A DNA stretch of 64,000 bases from a virus, in the IMG/VR virus record IMGVR_UViG_3300024518_004461, positions 47,009-111,008 of that record; one strand, written 5' to 3'. Position 1 is the stretch's first letter. The number at the start of each line of letters is the position of its first letter. The position numbers were made by a program, and so were the translations under genes. The notes under the pieces were generated by a model. The model had not been told where the DNA came from and made no database searches. It saw nothing but the letters and a program-made list of their open reading frames with translations. This document shows positions 1 through 9,689 of this stretch, in pieces.

Positions 1-3000
1 TTGTTTTTCCACACTTAGATTCTTCAAACTCTTTAATAACCGACTTCTTTATCGACTCTAAATCTAATAAGTGGGGGTCAGGGCAGTGGCACTCTTTTTG
101 TTTTAAGGTTAGTTGTGGGGTGAAATCTACAAGAGACAATATATCCCTATTGAAAAAATCTGAAGTTGCTACTTCTTTACCGGCGTCAATGAAAATATCT
201 TTAAAGGTGGAAGCATAATCTAGAGTATTGATGCTTTTCGCAATTCCCGTTCCATCGTAATATGAATCTTCAACAAATTTCTTAAAATCTGTTTTGGGAC
301 TAAAGGTAGTTGTATTCGCGAAGCCCTCTCTTATCCTCCTGACAGAGTCGATAAGAGGTGCGTTGGCATGAGAAGCATAGGTAAAAATAGTTGATGCTTG
401 CGATCCCTCTGATCTAACAGACATATTATATCTCTCAACGCTAATGTCGTCGCTGGGTACTGGATCATATGTAATTATGAAATTTGTATTAGCATTTTGA
501 GAGGCTATATGATCGGTTGATTTCCACTCATTTAGCTTAGCGGCATATTCTGCATTTGAACTATCCAACTGTGTTTTGTTGGGTATGGTAAAAATAAATT
601 TAGTATCTTGATTTTGCAAAAGAGTATTGCCTTCGGCAAAACTTTCATAGAAACCTTTTAACTCGGGGGCAATTACTTTTAGTGATCCTGACTTTGCTTG
701 TTGTAGAACATTTACTGTTCCAGGGGGCGACAATTTAGGGTCCGATTGCTTTGGTGCCTCCGGCGCATCTGGAATTTCTGTGGGAGCTTCGATCTCAACT
801 GTAATTGCATCTGGAAAACTGCGAACTTCTTTATTGAAGCTCATATAGGTTCCATCATAGATCACATCCACTGTCTTCTTTAAAAGATAATCATTTATTG
901 GTGGTTCTTTTGGAGCAAGAGATGGTTTTTTTCTACCCGATGGAGTAAGGGTACAATCATCTTCAGGGATGACACCATCCATCAATTTATCTTGAGCCAA
1001 TAAGTCAGCGAGTTCGGCAAACTTCTTCTTTTTTCTTTTCTTTGTGCGGGCTAATTGTTTTACAATCTCATCTTCAGGGATGCCTTTTTTTCTAAGTTCA
1101 TTTCTTTCATATACTTCTTGAGGCGGATCACAAGCAACTAATAATTCTTTATCGGGATTTGAAGGAAGTGTTTGCTTTGTTAGTTCGGATATCTTTTCAG
1201 TTAGGAGCACTTTATCCACCATAGTTCCAACATTAGAAAATAGGCGATTAATCTGCGCATCGGATTGCAAAGCGGGCGCAATTTGTGTATATCTAGAATC
1301 GGAATTGATTATATTCTGGATCGCTCCCAAAACATTACCGGGAGATTCGCCCAATAATAAGCCACCCGTTTGGCCAGGCTTTAGGATTTCTGATACATTA
1401 TCTATTAAGTTTTCTAATGAGTTTGTGACTTGTGCGAATGGAACGTCAGTGGGTAATACGTCCTTTAGACCTCCTACAACTGAATTTTTTAGTTCTTGCA
1501 TTTTCTCTGGCGAAAATGATGATTTAGCACTTTCACCAATTAGATTTCCTATATCTAAATCTCCAATCTTTCCTTGCTCGCAAGATTCACACACTGCTTT
1601 GATGGTGCTCTTCAAAAGAGACAAGGTAGCTTGAGATATAGCTTCCATGATAGTGTCGGCGATGCCAGTAGAAATACTCGCCAATAAATCAACCGTAGGT
1701 GACAAGTCTAAATCAATAGTTGGTAATTCAGGTAATTCTCCGATAGGAACCATTTGAAAATTATCAAAATTCATAAGATCAAGTGAGAAATCTGGTATGT
1801 CAATGCCTAACCCATCCTTTACAATTTTCAATAACTTTTCATATAAACTTCCTGCAACATCAGATACATTATCGGCTATGTTGCTTACCAAATCAGTAAA
1901 ATCAATATTTCCTAATTTTCGGAAAATCATTTTCACTTCTTCGCAATCAAGATCACTCAAATTGATACCACTCAATTGTTGTATGTCAAAGTTGCGACTG
2001 TCAAAGTTAATTCCCTGAAGTGTTGTGAAGATATCAGCCATTTGCGAAAGTTTATTTTTTGCTGGTAACAAATTAAAATCTATATCCACTCCAAAGTCAA
2101 TAGAGTCTATTTGTGAAGTATCTAGTGTTGATAAAATTTGAAAAGGCGTAATCAACTTCGACCAGTCTATACCACCCATCAAACTCCACTTTATGTCTGG
2201 TATATTTTGTATATCCTGTGAAAAATCTATACTCCACAATTGCCTCCAAGTGATGGGGGCTCCAACGCCAGGATTAAAATTCAGTTCACAAATATTATTA
2301 AAAATATTACTTAATTGACTAAAATCAATATTCTTGAGATTGCTTATTATATCCAGAAAGGAAGTGTCTAAATCTAGTGAGACGGACAAACTACCAATAT
2401 CATCTAAATTTATTTGGTTAAGTATTTCAACTACTTGATCAAGAATATCTCCTTTGTCTTGGTCGCATACAGCATAAAGCAAAATATCAAAAAGATTTTG
2501 TCTCTCAAAAAAGGAAACAAGATCTTGAGGACTCCATTGTTCTATAACATCCACGATGTCTTCGATCTGCTGTGGCATTTTTATACTAGTGCTAGTGATT
2601 GTACTCGATGAAGACTCAACGCCAATATAATTGGTTGCTAAATTTATTTCAGGAGTCTTTAGGATCAAATTTAATTGGCTAGCCGGTAAAGCAGATATAA
2701 CCGTTCGGGCTTGACTCTTTAGTAAATTTGCTATCTTATCAATTTTCCAGAATTCAGTTATATTAGGTCCACGCTCAATGCCTGTCATATCAATTACAGT
2801 ATCTATAAGGCTCAAAAACATATTACAGTCTAACTGTTTTATGAAAGCCATTAACATGACTTCCTTCAAGTCAAGAATTGGCAAATCTATTCCAGCGCAT
2901 TGTGCTGCTTTTTTAATCAAACCCCGCAGACCATATTTATTTAAAATCTCTTGATAGGCTTGAGGTAATGTTTGAATTAGGTCTATGTCGCCACAGGGAC

Positions 3001-3892
3001 CAGGCTCGCCAGATGATCGCGAACTATCAGGGTCATCATCCGATAATTCACCGGGAGGCAAAAGTGGTTCACTTGACGGGTTTTTCTTTGGACCAATAGT
3101 GCTTCCAACAAATTTGGCATCACCTTTATTTTGATTGGAGGCACACTCTCGAATAGTGCAATTCTCATTAAGTTCTTTATCTTCCCAATCTTTATATGTT
3201 TGAGAAACTATCGCATCAACTTTCACATCCGGTAAAGGACACAAAAGAAGTGAGTTTTTCATATCTGGAATACCAGTTGCTTTTGATATTGCAGCGCAAC
3301 CGGAAGGTCCGGTCGCGGTTGGGGGTGGTCCTTGTCTTGGGGGTGACGGCTCGCCTTCTTTTATTTCGTCAATTTCATCTTCAGGTGTATCTTCATCATC
3401 ACACTCACAACAATCATCTTTTGGTTTTTCTGGTATTGGTTTTTCAAGACCTAGTACAATCTTTAAAACCTTCTTTATATCTGTGCTTGCAAAACTCGGT
3501 AACTCCAACAAAGATAAGACTTCATCAAAAGATATGCGGAAAAGAATAGCATTTTTAAAAGCATCCGTAGAAGCAATATTTTTATCTTCTACTGTTATTT
3601 TATCTAGGATGTCTACTACTTGAGAAAACTTTTCTAATGCCTCTGATTCTATATTTTCAACAAATAAATTCTGTAAAATAGAGTTGGCGGCACGAATGGT
3701 GTCGATGCCTAAAGTTTCGCTCTGAACTAATTCTTTTCCTGTCTTTCCTTGTAAGTTGGTTACAACAGAATCAGAAGTCAATACAGATGAATAAAAAAAT
3801 CCACCACCACCTTGATTAGTGTTAGTTTGCGAACCCCATACCGTTTCTTCGCTTTCCCATTTTGGGGTTATTTTTTGGATTATCTCTGACAT
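1..3892 (-). CDS. Large virion/baseplate-type structural protein, C-terminus outside window
   Basis: An open frame starts with ATG at 3892 (MSEIIQKITPKWE) and runs without a stop for 1297 codons to the window edge, so the C-terminus is missing. I do not recognise the family. Visible features are a proline- and acid-rich linker with a Cys cluster (CCEC, about residue 162) and a long central part rich in Leu, Ile and Asp with loosely repeated IDF(S/T)xL segments (about residues 520 and 665). A Lys/Arg-rich stretch (KKRKKKK) follows near residue 960. The gene begins 2 nt after the stop of the spike-like gene and lies in the same operon as the gp5-like hydrolase, so a baseplate or tail role is likely. 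That role is inferred from context only. Confidence 0.75.
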   Translation of the reverse strand, partial: MSEIIQKITPKWESEETVWGSQTNTNQGGGGFFYSSVLTSDSVVTNLQGKTGKELVQSETLGIDTIRAANSILQNLFVENIESEALEKFSQVVDILDKITVEDKNIASTDAFKNAILFRISFDEVLSLLELPSFASTDIKKVLKIVLGLEKPIPEKPKDDCCECDDEDTPEDEIDEIKEGEPSPPRQGPPPTATGPSGCAAISKATGIPDMKNSLLLCPLPDVKVDAIVSQTYKDWEDKELNENCTIRECASNQNKGDAKFVGSTIGPKKNPSSEPLLPPGELSDDDPDSSRSSGEPGPCGDIDLIQTLPQAYQEILNKYGLRGLIKKAAQCAGIDLPILDLKEVMLMAFIKQLDCNMFLSLIDTVIDMTGIERGPNITEFWKIDKIANLLKSQARTVISALPASQLNLILKTPEINLATNYIGVESSSSTITSTSIKMPQQIEDIVDVIEQWSPQDLVSFFERQNLFDILLYAVCDQDKGDILDQVVEILNQINLDDIGSLSVSLDLDTSFLDIISNLKNIDFSQLSNIFNNICELNFNPGVGAPITWRQLWSIDFSQDIQNIPDIKWSLMGGIDWSKLITPFQILSTLDTSQIDSIDFGVDIDFNLLPAKNKLSQMADIFTTLQGINFDSRNFDIQQLSGINLSDLDCEEVKMIFRKLGNIDFTDLVSNIADNVSDVAGSLYEKLLKIVKDGLGIDIPDFSLDLMNFDNFQMVPIGELPELPTIDLDLSPTVDLLASISTGIADTIMEAISQATLSLLKSTIKAVCESCEQGKIGDLDIGNLIGESAKSSFSPEKMQELKNSVVGGLKDVLPTDVPFAQVTNSLENLIDNVSEILKPGQTGGLLLGESPGNVLGAIQNIINSDSRYTQIAPALQSDAQINRLFSNVGTMVDKVLLTEKISELTKQTLPSNPDKELLVACDPPQEVYERNELRKKGIPEDEIVKQLARTKKRKKKKFAELADLLAQDKLMDGVIPEDDCTLTPSGRKKPSLAPKEPPINDYLLKKTVDVIYDGTYMSFNKEVRSFPDAITVEIEAPTEIPDAPEAPKQSDPKLSPPGTVNVLQQAKSGSLKVIAPELKGFYESFAEGNTLLQNQDTKFIFTIPNKTQLDSSNAEYAAKLNEWKSTDHIASQNANTNFIITYDPVPSDDISVERYNMSVRSEGSQASTIFTYASHANAPLIDSVRRIREGFANTTTFSPKTDFKKFVEDSYYDGTGIAKSINTLDYASTFKDIFIDAGKEVATSDFFNRDILSLVDFTPQLTLKQKECHCPDPHLLDLESIKKSVIKEFEESKCGKT

Positions 3893-3893
3893 C

Positions 3894-4841
3894 TTAATTC
3901 AAATAATGATAACGACTGAAAATTGCTCGCGCTCCTGTAACACATAAGTAATTGGTTTTTATTTTTTCTATATTTTGCTTTTGTGTAACTAGACCTGCTT
4001 TGGCATTTTGTAAATGATCGACTGCTGTTTTTGCTCCTCTGGCTTGTACCGGAGGAGAGGGCGTCGTGGCTAAACCATGAAATGGGGAAAAGTGAAAATG
4101 ATGAGAAACTTCTGCATTCATTAGCATTTGTGCGGATAATAAAGAATCCACAATTCCATTCAACGCACTTACCTGATCTGCCAAGGCTCTGCCCATATCG
4201 GCGACTTGATTTCCTAAGACCATAGGGTGCATATTGCTGTCATCATCTCCAGCGATCATACTTACTCCCTCAACACCATCTATTGTTCCTCCTTGAGAAT
4301 TACGAACATCAGTACGAGTCACCAACTTAATTCCCTCACGCGCTATAATTCTAACACCATCAGCCTTTAGTGCAATTGCAGATTTACCGTCCGAATCTGT
4401 AGACTGATTTCCCCCGGCAAGTCTAAAATTTCGATCTATATCGGTTTTTTGGCTTATGTATATTCGGGCAGCATCGTGTTCAAATGAAGGATTCACATAG
4501 GCTCTTTCATTCCCAATGAAAGAACGAGCTTGAAATCCCCACCGACCAACAACAATATCAATAGATCCGGCTTGAGTATGACCAGCGCCGCCATACCCAC
4601 TAAGACGGGTTGAGGGTCGATCCCTACCTAAAACAATACTGGTGTTGTTTGATCCCTCAATTACTTTTTCAGAATTTGTAGGAATTAGGGTAGGAACGCC
4701 CTCGGTTAATGGATCACCAGCAATACCTTGAGCGCGAATTGTAGAGTCTTTTCCTAACGATTCTAATCGTTCTTTTACACTTGGCTGAATTTCATTTCGC
4801 CCTGATTTTGAAACTGATTTATTCCAATTACTTTCGGTCAT
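3894..4841 (-). CDS. Putative baseplate spike / beta-helical tail protein
   Basis: A 315-residue protein between the hydrolase gene and the giant structural gene. The central part has short alternating beta segments (for example GVRIIAREGIKLVTR near residue 170), as seen in trimeric beta-helix spikes of phage baseplates. A His-rich segment (HHFHF, about residue 240) could bind metal, as spike tips do. No enzymatic motif is visible. A GGAG-type ribosome site precedes the ATG, within the tail of the upstream gene. The spike role is inferred from composition and position; it could be another baseplate component. Confidence 0.6.
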   Translation of the reverse strand: MTESNWNKSVSKSGRNEIQPSVKERLESLGKDSTIRAQGIAGDPLTEGVPTLIPTNSEKVIEGSNNTSIVLGRDRPSTRLSGYGGAGHTQAGSIDIVVGRWGFQARSFIGNERAYVNPSFEHDAARIYISQKTDIDRNFRLAGGNQSTDSDGKSAIALKADGVRIIAREGIKLVTRTDVRNSQGGTIDGVEGVSMIAGDDDSNMHPMVLGNQVADMGRALADQVSALNGIVDSLLSAQMLMNAEVSHHFHFSPFHGLATTPSPPVQARGAKTAVDHLQNAKAGLVTQKQNIEKIKTNYLCVTGARAIFSRYHYLN

Positions 4842-4846
4842 TTCTT

Positions 4847-6904
4847 TTATACTCCTCCACTTCTTATTTGTGCTAAATTAGCTCTCTTTGTTGGTTCGTG
4901 TTGCCAATGCCAATGTTCTATTTTAATTTGACGAAATCCATATTTTCCGCCATTCTTGTTTAGCCATTCCCACACATCCCCCTGGCCTGTACTTACTTTT
5001 GTTCTGCGGCGAATTGCTTTATCGTTTGGAATACCTTTTGTATTTAAATCAAGAGCCACACCACTTTGATGGTTTGAGAAACCTGGCTTTGCCGCCTTGT
5101 TTCCTGTCCCATTTAAGTATTTACAATAAAAATATTCCTGTTCTTCTGGAAGGCGGAAGGCACTATTGATTTTAATATTCACTCCCACCCGTTTTGCATC
5201 AGACTGCATTCGTAAAAATGCTTGCGCTACTCGCGCATCCAAAATATGCTTTCCAATATATTGTGCTTCGAAGTTGTATTCCTTTCCTCTTATTATTCCT
5301 TTTTGAGTCCAGGTGCCACTCGATGTTGGAGTTGGTCGCGAAGGTCTTACACACAAGCCATCTGATTGACCCGGAACATTCGAAGGAATAGAACTGTCCG
5401 AACAAATCGTATCGCCGGTAGTAGAAGACGCATTTGTAATAGTATCTGGAGACGATGTGGGACCAGCAGATGTGTTTGAAAACCTTTCATATGCCTTTTT
5501 TAATTTGGGAGAATAAGAGCTAACTTGAGCACTGCCATTATAAATTCTAACAACCGCATCGAAATTTGGTGGAGAATAAGTAAATGCTTTGCGCTTCCTC
5601 GACGACCTGAAAGCATCTTTGAACCACTGAACAATCATAAGATCACCAGAAGTAATAGGATCGGCATCATATCCCGCAAGAGCTTCTGAAGGATTGTCTC
5701 CGTAAGCTCGAAGGAGTGCCCATCCCATTACCTGATAACTTCCCCATGAAGTTGATTTTATCGCTTGAACTGGATCTAGGTTGTATGCCCGATCAAACGC
5801 GGCACGATTCGTATGAGATTTTTTCTTATCAATAAAAAAATCCCTCCCACTTGATCCTTTTTTTTTATTCTTTGGGTGCGATGCCCATTCTTCTTTAGAA
5901 CGAGTATTGTATTTAGAGCTATAGGGCACTTTTTTGCTTCCGGTATAGTTAGGTCCGCCATATAAACTAGGCTTAGACCCCTTATCACCCGTTACAATGG
6001 CGGGGCCACGCATACCCAAAAAAACATGAGGTTCAAATCTAACCGTATTTTTTGTGGGAGTTCTACCTGAACTTTCAACTTCCATAAATGCGTATAATAG
6101 TGAAACTGGAACCCCAATGCCGGTTTCTGATTTTATCAAAGAAGCTACATTTTGTGCGCGGGCTAATTTAGAATCACCAGCGGAAGATGGTGATAATCGT
6201 CCGCCTGGTGAAGCGGCAGAGAGGTAGCCACCGGATGAAGCTTCACATCCTCTTATAAACGGTGCGTTAGTTGGTGGCGTAGTAGAGCTTCCGTTGCCGC
6301 GAAGTCCATTAGAGGCACCAAACGCACTTGAACCGTCATTACTCTGGTCTGGATCATAAATGCCATTTTTAGTTGGATTAGTTGTTCCCGCAGTTCCAGC
6401 ACCATCGGCAAACTTCTTGATGTATACAGGTTGTGTTAAGTTGTTTTTATCCGCAAAATCTACAATCACAATATCTCCTACAGAAATATTTTCCTTACTT
6501 GCGGCTTCATCGTTGGCAGTAAAAGTCGGATACAGATCAATGATGCCTTGGTGTGGACCCTTCGGCACATCCCCATATAAAGCAGGTTCGGGGAGGGCTG
6601 AATGAATTTCTGGTATCCTGACTTTAAGTTGCTTGAGTGGCTTCGTAATCATCCCCTTCAGGGAAGACCAAATACTGTTGGCAGAATTATCATGCCCTGG
6701 TTCAACTCTCAAAACAATTCCCTTAAGTTGTCCAACATTTTCAAATACTTTATTATTATACTGATCTTTGAGAACGTTGCGTAATGCGCCCATGACTGTG
6801 GTGTCAGTAGGATCGTATGTTATTGCCGTATTTGGTTTTTCTATTTGATTTAGATCACCGAATCCCGGTCGAAGGCGTGTGTTCTTTGGTTTAGGGTCCG
6901 CCAC
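4847..6904 (-). CDS. Baseplate hub spike with OB-fold, N-acetylmuramidase and M15 peptidase domains
   Basis: A 685-residue fusion. Residues about 55-165 resemble the OB-fold of T4 gp5 (GIVLRVEPG, then a strand pattern ending in VGDIVIVDF). A Gly/Ser/Pro linker follows. Residues about 255-480 match the N-acetylmuramidase family (PF11860 type): MEVESSG near 274 carries the likely catalytic Glu, and SWGSYQVMG is characteristic. Residues about 540-675 are a VanY/M15 D,D-carboxypeptidase: SNHQSGVALDL (about 611) and EHWHWQHEP (about 666) supply the zinc-binding His/Asp/His set. The protein would open glycan strands and peptide stems locally during injection. It is much larger than T4 gp5 because it carries two different hydrolases. 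Confidence 0.85.
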   Translation of the reverse strand: MADPKPKNTRLRPGFGDLNQIEKPNTAITYDPTDTTVMGALRNVLKDQYNNKVFENVGQLKGIVLRVEPGHDNSANSIWSSLKGMITKPLKQLKVRIPEIHSALPEPALYGDVPKGPHQGIIDLYPTFTANDEAASKENISVGDIVIVDFADKNNLTQPVYIKKFADGAGTAGTTNPTKNGIYDPDQSNDGSSAFGASNGLRGNGSSTTPPTNAPFIRGCEASSGGYLSAASPGGRLSPSSAGDSKLARAQNVASLIKSETGIGVPVSLLYAFMEVESSGRTPTKNTVRFEPHVFLGMRGPAIVTGDKGSKPSLYGGPNYTGSKKVPYSSKYNTRSKEEWASHPKNKKKGSSGRDFFIDKKKSHTNRAAFDRAYNLDPVQAIKSTSWGSYQVMGWALLRAYGDNPSEALAGYDADPITSGDLMIVQWFKDAFRSSRKRKAFTYSPPNFDAVVRIYNGSAQVSSYSPKLKKAYERFSNTSAGPTSSPDTITNASSTTGDTICSDSSIPSNVPGQSDGLCVRPSRPTPTSSGTWTQKGIIRGKEYNFEAQYIGKHILDARVAQAFLRMQSDAKRVGVNIKINSAFRLPEEQEYFYCKYLNGTGNKAAKPGFSNHQSGVALDLNTKGIPNDKAIRRRTKVSTGQGDVWEWLNKNGGKYGFRQIKIEHWHWQHEPTKRANLAQIRSGGV

Positions 6905-6906
6905 AT

Positions 6907-7212
6907 TTATTCACCTAGATTGTTGAGTTCGTTAAAAATTTCATCGCGTTCTTCAGAAGACAAGCCCGTATCGTCCTTTTCACTTTTTTGTTTTAGTCCA
7001 GCAATTTTAACCAATTGCTCGTTTGAGCGTTGTAAAGTTTCAACATACTTCGCTGCGGTTACACCAACATCACGATGACGATCTTCGGAAGCAGCAATAT
7101 ATTTTACCAAGTCTTTTAAGAGTTCTTTTGTTTGTTCTCTGTCTTCTCTGATATTGTCAATCGCTTCGCTAGTAAGTGTATCAAAATCTGTTTTTGTCTT
7201 TACTCGTTCCAT
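6907..7212 (-). CDS. Small helical protein, possible terminase small subunit (gp16-like)
   Basis: A 101-residue, almost entirely helical, charged protein. The central part (DRHRDVGVTAAKYVETLQRS to KQK, about residues 45-75) follows the pattern of T4 gp16 family proteins: helix, RH or RY, then a helix with TNxxLxxL-like spacing. It overlaps the sigma-factor gene by 13 nt and ends 2 nt before the baseplate hydrolase start. If correct it would recognise phage DNA for packaging. The similarity is short and from memory, so gp33-like or another small coiled-coil role remains possible. Confidence 0.4.
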   Translation of the reverse strand: MERVKTKTDFDTLTSEAIDNIREDREQTKELLKDLVKYIAASEDRHRDVGVTAAKYVETLQRSNEQLVKIAGLKQKSEKDDTGLSSEERDEIFNELNNLGE

Positions 7213-7883
7213 CTTTTTTTAAAATTAGAATAATCACTTCTAAAGCGCTGAAGGCTATTGAGAACCTGCTTCGTGTTTAGATTTGTGATTTCTCTAATGT
7301 ATAAATAAATAGCCTTCTTATTGAAAATTTCAATCACATCTGGTTCAGCGAGCAAGATCTTAATTGCTTTCAAAACCTTGACTTCGTTTTCTTTCAGATT
7401 TTGTTTTTCCCACCTATAGATCTCTTTCCATAGATGTTCCATATATTCTCTCCATTCCCTGACCTCATCGTAATCATTATATACAGCTAGGTGCCTGGAC
7501 TCTGCATTTTTGGATATATCTTCATATGCTGATTCTCTACGAAGTTGGATCGCTGTTTTTTTGACTTTGGCAATAAACCAGTTCTTTGTTATAACACTGA
7601 AATAGGAAAACGCTTTAGATCCTTTAGTGGCATCAAAATTACTCAATATGGTTATAAGATGGATTTCACACTCATCTTTCAGCATGGATACATTAGGTAG
7701 GTTGGTAAACTTATATGTAAAAACAATTTTGTTTATCATTTCTAGAAAAACAGGTCGAATCACATCACGATAAACAGTATTCCGATATTTCATATTATCT
7801 GAAGCGATATAGTCCAAAATTGCCTTCTCATGAACAATGGTAAAATATTTTTTACTTTTACGCTTCGAGTTCTTCTTCGTCAC
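7200..7883 (-). CDS. Late-promoter sigma factor, T4 gp55-like
   Basis: A 227-residue, Lys-rich protein with the core of a minimal sigma-70 region 2. A helical segment around MINKIVFTYKF is followed by FDATKGSKAFSYFSVITKNW (about residues 80-100), the aromatic-rich region 2.3/2.4 block typical of gp55 homologues in marine T4-like phages. A coil follows, then a C-terminal segment with a FIYLYIRE-like helix. T4 gp55 is 185 residues, so this version is somewhat longer. It would direct host RNA polymerase to phage late promoters; candidate sites in this window are the AACTATTTA motifs. Overlaps on both sides place it in the structural operon. Confidence 0.75.
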   Translation of the reverse strand: MTKKNSKRKSKKYFTIVHEKAILDYIASDNMKYRNTVYRDVIRPVFLEMINKIVFTYKFTNLPNVSMLKDECEIHLITILSNFDATKGSKAFSYFSVITKNWFIAKVKKTAIQLRRESAYEDISKNAESRHLAVYNDYDEVREWREYMEHLWKEIYRWEKQNLKENEVKVLKAIKILLAEPDVIEIFNKKAIYLYIREITNLNTKQVLNSLQRFRSDYSNFKKRWNE

Positions 7884-8220
7884 TTTCCATATCCTCCGAT
7901 GCCTGAAGTAATTGTTGCTCTAGTTCTGGCTGTGTAAAGGAATAAATTTCTTCATACCCTTTGAGATATTCTATCATCTCGTTTGTGTGGTCGAGGAGGG
8001 ACTTTAGTGTTTCATCACCATAAAAGGTCGGCATTTCATAAACAGAATTTAAGTGTTCTCTGAACGCATCCATCAAGCTAAAAATTTCAGTGCTTGCTTC
8101 GGCGGCATTATAAACCGTCTCGATCTTCACCAAGGTATTTTTAGCATAGCCAAACATAAAAATATTAATGAGAACAGAAATTCCCGCAAATACCGAAAGA
8201 GAAATTATCACATAACTCAT
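7858..8220 (-). CDS. Small membrane-anchored protein with acidic tail
   Basis: A 120-residue protein with one N-terminal hydrophobic helix (about residues 3-25), a helical middle and a very acidic C-terminus (ESDEEELEA). It overlaps the sigma gene by 26 nt and the zinc-ribbon gene by 4 nt, implying coupled translation. I do not recognise a function. The topology suggests an inner-membrane protein with its bulk on one side. Confidence 0.65.
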   Translation of the reverse strand: MSYVIISLSVFAGISVLINIFMFGYAKNTLVKIETVYNAAEASTEIFSLMDAFREHLNSVYEMPTFYGDETLKSLLDHTNEMIEYLKGYEEIYSFTQPELEQQLLQASEDMESDEEELEA

Positions 8221-8483
8221 TTTTTATACCTCCTGGTTTTCAAGTCAGATTGATCCTGCTTCAGTTCTTCTTTCGCTTCAGCGATGGCACTCTCAACAAC
8301 GCTTCCAGCTTTAGAATCTCCACGAATTTTAGAATCTTTTTGGGCTATAAAGATCTCGCTTGGTATGCGGGCGATATAACCATCTTCTCCACAATTTTTA
8401 CAAATTGTATAAGTTTCATGCAAGGAGTGGAAAATCTCAAAATGTGAATCGCACTCGCTACAATTATAAGAATACCTAGGCAA
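8217..8483 (-). CDS. FmdB-like zinc-ribbon protein
   Basis: An 88-residue protein beginning MPRYSYNCSECDSHFEIFHS, the standard start of FmdB-type zinc ribbons. CxxC at residues 8-11 pairs with CKNCG near residue 33. The rest is charged and helical with a basic C-terminus (KTRRYKK). In bacteria the family is annotated as a putative regulator; its role in phages is unknown. It overlaps both neighbours by a few bases. Confidence 0.75.
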   Translation of the reverse strand: MPRYSYNCSECDSHFEIFHSLHETYTICKNCGEDGYIARIPSEIFIAQKDSKIRGDSKAGSVVESAIAEAKEELKQDQSDLKTRRYKK

Positions 8484-8667
8484 CTGTTTCCTGTTCTGGT
8501 TCTTTCACTTCTAGTATGGGTGGATTCTCTACAATCAGTCCATCGGCTGTACTTACCAAAACAAATTCTTTTAACATACCTGTTATGTCCGTCTGTTCCA
8601 TTAAGCCTTTTTGCAAAGCCATCATTAGGGCCCCGATTGCTTGATTAGATAATTTATAGTTTGTCAT
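8476..8667 (-). CDS. Small conserved-type phage protein, function unknown
   Basis: A 63-residue protein (MTNYKLSNQAIGALMMALQK) with an amphipathic N-terminal helix and a Pro/Glu-rich C-terminus. An AAGGAG ribosome site lies upstream of the ATG (aaggagaatacATG). It overlaps the zinc-ribbon gene by 8 nt. No motif gives a function. Confidence 0.65.
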   Translation of the reverse strand: MTNYKLSNQAIGALMMALQKGLMEQTDITGMLKEFVLVSTADGLIVENPPILEVKEPEQETVA

Positions 8668-8676
8668 GTATTCTCC

Positions 8677-9687
8677 TTATGTTTCATTAACATATAATAG
8701 ATTCTTGATTCTTTCTGGTTCCCAAAAACCTTTATACCATAGTTTATCACTTAACTGATCTTTTTTTAAATCTTCTTTCATTGTGTTAAGAATGAGATTT
8801 TCATAATGGTATAAATATAATTCTTTGCCGTAGTACATCACACGTCGATCTTGTTCGTTTGCTCTTAGGCACAAATCAACATCCTGATATGAGGCTTTAA
8901 GAGATGGGCAAAAGCCCCCGGTTTTTATATACCATTCTGCATCTATAATCAAGAAGGCACCCGTTATAAACAACTCGCCTTTGTTGCAATTTACTTTTGG
9001 ATCATCCTTGGGATAGCCGCGAAACATGTGTAAGGCAAATAACCCAACCTCGTTTGGTCTTGGTCCAAACATAGAACCGGCATATTGAACCTTGTCTGCT
9101 CTATCGGGCTTGTGATATAAAAAATCTTTGGTAGGATAAAGGAGCTTGGTTCCTGTGATTGTATTTTTGTTTTCAGTGTGCTTCTTATAAAGTATTGGCA
9201 ACATCTCTGGATTATTTGTCCATAGATCTGAACTCCACAAAATAATATCTTTTAGGTTTGGTGATTTCGTTTTCAGGGCGTGAGTTGCGAGATTGTGCAG
9301 CATTGAAAAATTAAATTGATTTGCGGTGTTATCTACCCGCATATATGAACAGTCGCTTTCAAGAGCAATCGCCTTAATGTGTTCTGTCTCTGAACGATCA
9401 TCAATTATTAATACGTTTGCAAAATCAAAAATCTTGTTCTGCTTCATATTATTCAAAGTAAATTGCAAAAGTTCTGCATTGTCCTTTATGCAAAGAAGTA
9501 TATGTGGTTTTTTATAATCGGTAGTTTCGGCTTCAATAAATTGGCACTTATATTCATTAGAAGTCGTCTTTAGATTATACGAATTAGAATAGAAGCTTTT
9601 TACCACGTCATCTTCTGATTGTGTTACGGTGAATTTGGATGGATTAATTTTCTTTTTAAAATTGTATACGTGTGTGTGATTATTCAT
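8677..9687 (-). CDS. Glycosyltransferase, GT2-like
   Basis: About 336 residues from the chosen ATG. The segment PHILLCIKDNAELLQFTL is the nucleotide-binding start of a GT-A fold. IIDDRSE and an acidic motif in LWSSDLWTN follow, and the C-terminal FITGAFLIIDAEWY...GGFCPSLKASYQDVDLCLR is the acceptor-side signature of family 2 transferases (ED or QD plus xxDLCLR). An in-frame ATG at 9711 is possible, but 9687 lies just after the upstream stop and has GGTG 8 nt before it. It is the last gene of the first glycan block, next to two RgpF-like genes. Confidence 0.75.
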   Translation of the reverse strand: MNNHTHVYNFKKKINPSKFTVTQSEDDVVKSFYSNSYNLKTTSNEYKCQFIEAETTDYKKPHILLCIKDNAELLQFTLNNMKQNKIFDFANVLIIDDRSETEHIKAIALESDCSYMRVDNTANQFNFSMLHNLATHALKTKSPNLKDIILWSSDLWTNNPEMLPILYKKHTENKNTITGTKLLYPTKDFLYHKPDRADKVQYAGSMFGPRPNEVGLFALHMFRGYPKDDPKVNCNKGELFITGAFLIIDAEWYIKTGGFCPSLKASYQDVDLCLRANEQDRRVMYYGKELYLYHYENLILNTMKEDLKKDQLSDKLWYKGFWEPERIKNLLYVNET

Positions 9688-9689
9688 TT

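Noticed and set aside
1305-2611. Several plus-strand frames of 60-110 codons
   Set aside because: They lie opposite the large uninterrupted minus-strand structural frame, lack ribosome sites and have no recognisable motifs.
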